Assembly (NCBI GenBank): GCA_964352775.1
Contig: CAYGTK010000164.1
Location: 1 to 9,521, forward strand
Source of the DNA: CAYGTK01 sp964352775
Lineage (GTDB): Bacteria > Bacteroidota > Bacteroidia > Chitinophagales > CAIOSU01
Length of the DNA: 9,521 nt
Reading direction: 5' to 3'
Part shown: positions 6,701 to 9,521 of the stretch, piece after piece
Layout: each line of letters opens with the position of its first letter
Numbering within the stretch: the first letter of the stretch is position 1
Made by a program: the position numbers and the translations under genes
Notes under the pieces: generated by a model
Seen by the model: only the letters and a program-made list of their open reading frames with translations
What the model was told of the DNA's origin: nothing
Database searches by the model: none

Positions 6701-7671
6701 CAGTCGAATGACTGATTATGGCTAGCACTTATCTCTATCATCTTCTCATATTCCTCATCTGTAAGGTCGTTAAAGAAGAAATTGATAGGGTCAATCTTCT
6801 GTCCGTTTCTAAATATCTCGTAATGCAGGTGAGGTGCCGTTGAAGTACCTGTGTTACCTACTAAACCCAATACATCACCACGCTTTACTTTCTGTCCTTT
6901 CCTAACAGTTGCTTTGTGCATATGGGCATACAAAGACTCATAACCATAACCATGATCAATGACCACATGGTTACCATAACCATTCCTGCTGTATTTTACT
7001 GCTTTTACTACACCATCACCTGTACAAAATATATCGGTACCTGTAGGAGCGGTAAAGTCTAATCCCCAGTGCATTTTGCGGGTTTTGTATATCGGGTGAA
7101 TTCGGAAACCGAATCCACTAGCCATACGCTTAAGGTCGGTATTGGCTATCGGCTGAATAGCTGGTATACTGGCCAACATCTCTTCTTTTTGATCAATAAG
7201 TGTTTTCAACTCATCATAAGAGCGAGATTGAATGTACAGCTGACGCTTAAGCTGGTCCATCTTCTGGGCCGACTCTTTCATCAATTTCTCATTTTCAAAA
7301 CCAGATAACTCTGAATATTTATTCACACCACCGGTACCTGCAGTTCTTATATCATCTGAAATAGGCTCTGCTTCAAAGATGGTTCTGTAGATGTTGTTAT
7401 CGCGTTCTACTAATCCATCTAACACTTCACCAGCTAATTCCATATTCTCTTGCAAAAGCTCATTTTGAAACTGCAATTGTGCTATTTCGCGCTTTAATTG
7501 CTTCTCTTTAACTGAATCGAAGGTGTAATAGGCGAACACAACAATAATTGCTGCAAAGAATAACGACGACGCCATGAACACAAAGCCTTTACCTAGCTTT
7601 TTGCCCAAACCTTCTTCAATACGCTCGTAGCGCAAGGTCTGCTTATTGTAATAGTATTTTGCCTTTTTCAT
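6700..7671 (-). CDS. Membrane-anchored M23 family peptidase (lysostaphin-type endopeptidase domain)
   Basis: The product has 323 residues. A short cytoplasmic N-terminus with the Bacteroidetes-typical KYYYNKQTLRYE is followed by one membrane segment (about 29-50). Coiled-coil regions then follow at about 52-80 and 126-165. The catalytic M23 domain occupies about 180-300. The zinc ligands and catalytic residues are all present: H201 and D205 (HWGLD), H250 (LYAHMH) and H281-L-H283 (HLHYE), so it is predicted to be active, unlike EnvC/NlpD-type activators. Active M23 enzymes cut peptide cross-links in peptidoglycan from the periplasmic side, during growth or division. It is the first gene of the minus-strand cluster, with CapA overlapping its stop by one base. 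A minus-strand TAnnTTTG element lies 60 bases upstream. alaS diverges on the other side. Confidence 0.93.
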   Translation of the reverse strand: MKKAKYYYNKQTLRYERIEEGLGKKLGKGFVFMASSLFFAAIIVVFAYYTFDSVKEKQLKREIAQLQFQNELLQENMELAGEVLDGLVERDNNIYRTIFEAEPISDDIRTAGTGGVNKYSELSGFENEKLMKESAQKMDQLKRQLYIQSRSYDELKTLIDQKEEMLASIPAIQPIANTDLKRMASGFGFRIHPIYKTRKMHWGLDFTAPTGTDIFCTGDGVVKAVKYSRNGYGNHVVIDHGYGYESLYAHMHKATVRKGQKVKRGDVLGLVGNTGTSTAPHLHYEIFRNGQKIDPINFFFNDLTDEEYEKMIEISASHNQSFD

Positions 7672-7688
7672 TACTGCTCCTAATTGAG

Positions 7689-7696
7689 TAATTTTG
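7689..7696 (+). promoter_or_regulatory. -7 element (TAATTTTG), candidate alaS promoter
   Basis: TAATTTTG is a full TAnnTTTG match, reading toward alaS, whose start is 91 bases downstream. No clear TTG -33 is seen at the right distance; a TTT at 7666-7668 gives a 20-base spacer. The element lies to the left of the opposing M23 element at 7731-7738, so the two would fire toward and past each other. A shorter-leader promoter closer to alaS is not evident; TTATAC at 7758-7763 and 7765-7770 (a tandem repeat) is the only other notable sequence. Confidence 0.45.
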
Positions 7697-7730
7697 TTGG
7701 CTTACTTTGCAGATGCTTTTTAAGCCTCCG

Positions 7731-7738
7731 CAAAGGTA
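7731..7738 (-). promoter_or_regulatory. -7 element (TACCTTTG) for the M23-capA-merR cluster
   Basis: The plus strand reads CAAAGGTA, so the minus strand carries TACCTTTG, a full match to TAnnTTTG. It is 60 bases upstream of the M23 start at 7671 and would give a leader of about 50 bases. A TTG at the standard -33 distance is not visible on the minus strand, so the assignment rests on the -7 match and position. Confidence 0.5.
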
Positions 7739-7787
7739 CTAAAAAAGCACTATTTACTTATACGTTATACACAACCGACTGGTTACC

Positions 7788-9521
7788 ATGTCTTCTAAAC
7801 AGATCCGACAACAATTTCTCGACTTTTTCGCTACAAAGGGCCATGCCATTGTGCCTTCAGCGCCTATCGTTATTAAGAACGACCCTACCCTATTGTTTAC
7901 CAATGCGGGTATGAACCAGTTCAAAGACCTGTTTTTGGGCAATGCAGAAGCCAAAGACAAGCGTGTGACTGATACCCAGAAATGTCTTCGCGTTTCGGGT
8001 AAACATAACGACCTAGAGGAAGTAGGTCACGATACCTACCACCACACCATGTTCGAGATGTTGGGCAACTGGTCGTTCGGCGATTATTTTAAAGAGGAAG
8101 CTATTGCATGGGCTTGGGAACTGCTAACGGAAGTGTACGGCATTGATAAAGACCTGCTTTATGTCTCCGTTTTTTCAGGTGATAAGGAAGACGGCCTAGA
8201 AGAAGATAAAGAGGCTTACGACTTTTGGAAGAAATGGATAAGTGAAGACCGCATTTTAAAGTGTGATAAGAAAGATAACTTCTGGGAAATGGGCGACCAA
8301 GGCCCATGTGGACCATGTAGTGAGATTCATGTAGACCTTCGTAATCCAGAAGATAAGGCCAAAGTAGATGGTAAAACGCTAGTAAATGAAGACCACCCGC
8401 AGGTGGTAGAGATATGGAACTTGGTTTTCATGCAGTTCAATCGCTCCGCTAATGGATCATTGAGCAACCTGCCTTCTACTCATGTAGATACGGGTATGGG
8501 CTTTGAGCGTTTATGCATGGTGTTACAGGGCAAGCAGAGTAATTACGATACTGATGTTTTCCAGCCTATTATCCAAACCATTGCTAAGATAGCTGGTAAG
8601 CGATATGGCGATATAGAGGCTAATGATATTGCTATGCGCGTGATCTCTGACCACATTCGTGCGGTTATTTTCACCATTGCTGATGGTCAGATACCTGGTA
8701 ATAGTGGATCGGGATATGTGGTAAAACGCATCCTGCGTCGTGCCATCCGTTATGGATACAGCTACTTGGATATTAAGGAGCCATTCATGTACAAGTTGGT
8801 ACAAATAGTTACCGACCAATTGGGCGAAGCTTTCCCTGAGACATTGGCACAAAAGGAATTGATAGAGAAGGTGATACATGAAGAAGAAGTGAACTTCCTT
8901 CGCACCTTAGAGAATGGACTGAAACGTATTGACACTATTGCTGCCGACCCTAAACATCAGCAAGATGGCTTGGTAAATGGTAGAGCAATATTTGAATTGT
9001 ATGATACCTATGGCTTTCCTGTCGATCTTACCAGATTGATAGCGAAAGAGAAAGGATTGGAGATAGACGAGGCTGGTTTTGAATGCGAACTAGATGCTCA
9101 AAAAAAACGCAGTAAGGCTGATGCAGCTCATGCTGTAGATGATTGGGTTTTGCTGCGCGAAGATGATATAGAAGAATTCATCGGTTACGATAACACGGAA
9201 GCCGACTTGAAGGTAACGCGCCACCGTAAGGTAGAAAGCAAGGGTAAAACACAATACCAACTGGTATTTAACTACACTCCATTTTATGCTGAAAGTGGGG
9301 GCCAAGTAGGCGATGTAGGATATATAGAGGCAGGAGGAGTAAAGTATTCCATTAAGGATACACAAAGAGAAAATAACCTCATCATTCACTATACCGATAA
9401 GCTTCCAACTAACCCTGAAGTGACCTTTAAGGCGGTGGTGAACAAGGGAAAGCGCCAACTCATTATGCTGAACCACACAGCAACTCACCTATTGCACGAA
9501 GCACTACGCGAAGTATTAGGT
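7788..9521 (+). CDS. alaS: Alanyl-tRNA synthetase, 5' part (cut by window edge)
   Basis: The frame is open from ATG 7788 to the right edge, giving 578 residues of a protein usually near 870-880. The class II catalytic core is complete: motif 1 region with HDTYHHTMFEMLGNWSFGD (81-99), motif 2 with EIWNLVFMQF (208-217) and motif 3 with DTGMGFERL (234-242). Residues MGDQGPCGPCSEIH near 168-181 are also typical. The tRNA-recognition region follows. The editing domain has begun: GGQVGDVG is present and the zinc motif HTATH supplies H563 and H567, while the partner Cys/His pair and the C-Ala domain are beyond the edge. The enzyme charges tRNA-Ala with alanine and removes mischarged Ser or Gly. MSSKQIRQQFLDFF is a normal N-terminus, which supports this start. 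It is divergent from the M23 gene with a 116-base gap. Confidence 0.98.
   Translation, partial: MSSKQIRQQFLDFFATKGHAIVPSAPIVIKNDPTLLFTNAGMNQFKDLFLGNAEAKDKRVTDTQKCLRVSGKHNDLEEVGHDTYHHTMFEMLGNWSFGDYFKEEAIAWAWELLTEVYGIDKDLLYVSVFSGDKEDGLEEDKEAYDFWKKWISEDRILKCDKKDNFWEMGDQGPCGPCSEIHVDLRNPEDKAKVDGKTLVNEDHPQVVEIWNLVFMQFNRSANGSLSNLPSTHVDTGMGFERLCMVLQGKQSNYDTDVFQPIIQTIAKIAGKRYGDIEANDIAMRVISDHIRAVIFTIADGQIPGNSGSGYVVKRILRRAIRYGYSYLDIKEPFMYKLVQIVTDQLGEAFPETLAQKELIEKVIHEEEVNFLRTLENGLKRIDTIAADPKHQQDGLVNGRAIFELYDTYGFPVDLTRLIAKEKGLEIDEAGFECELDAQKKRSKADAAHAVDDWVLLREDDIEEFIGYDNTEADLKVTRHRKVESKGKTQYQLVFNYTPFYAESGGQVGDVGYIEAGGVKYSIKDTQRENNLIIHYTDKLPTNPEVTFKAVVNKGKRQLIMLNHTATHLLHEALREVLG

Noticed and set aside
7758..7770. 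TTATAC tandem repeat before alaS as an operator or -10 box
   Set aside because: Two six-base copies in AT-rich DNA are weak evidence, and there is no matching -35 or dyad.
8523..9488. Long open frames on the minus strand opposite alaS
   Set aside because: They lie antisense to a clearly conserved alaS frame, show no domain, and are rich in residues expected from reading alaS codons backwards.
1..9521. CRISPR array, insertion sequence, tRNA or rRNA gene, toxin-antitoxin or defence cluster
   Set aside because: No regularly spaced repeats, transposase-like frames, cloverleaf sequences or defence-type domains were seen; composition and gene style look even across the window.

Overview
The window looks like a chromosomal housekeeping and cell-envelope segment from a member of the Bacteroidota (Bacteroidetes). 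Four observations support this. The proteins that can be identified resemble Bacteroidetes family members (a RemB/Wzi-like barrel, an M23 peptidase starting MKKAKYYYNKQTLRYE, a small MerR protein starting MPYKEKEI). Five of the six predicted exported proteins have Ala-Gln at the likely signal-peptidase site. Starts lack clear Shine-Dalgarno sequences and have A/T-rich leaders. TAnnTTTG -7 elements, typical of Bacteroidetes sigma factors, occur in front of genes. No close species can be named from sequence alone.

Left half, plus strand (1-4321): the 3' two thirds of coaD (coenzyme A biosynthesis) is followed after 9 bases by a secreted or lipid-anchored TPR protein. Next come a lipoprotein with a Tll0287-like (DUF3365) domain and one c-type heme motif, a Wzi/RemB-like outer-membrane barrel behind a good TAATTTTG element, and a secreted protein with a lysine run and a possible PsbP/Mog1-like fold. 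Apart from coaD, all of these are predicted to be exported.

Right half: a minus-strand cluster reads leftward from 7671. It holds an M23 peptidase, a CapA-family protein whose start overlaps the M23 stop by one base, a small MerR-type regulator using a TTG start, and an uncharacterised secreted protein. That last gene converges on the left-half cluster, and the two stop codons share the palindrome CTAG (4318-4321). alaS starts at 7788, diverges from the M23 gene, and runs off the right edge at codon 578.

The common theme is the envelope: a peptidoglycan hydrolase of the MepM/NlpD type, a CapA protein, a Wzi/RemB barrel and several periplasmic or outer-membrane proteins, placed between two housekeeping genes (coaD and alaS). 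No mobile element, CRISPR array, RNA gene, toxin-antitoxin pair or defence system was seen. No gene-free stretch exceeds 116 bases. I find no convincing new multi-gene system. The best leads are the uncharacterised secreted proteins, the solitary heme lipoprotein, the CapA gene coupled to the M23 gene, and the facing promoter elements between alaS and the M23 gene.
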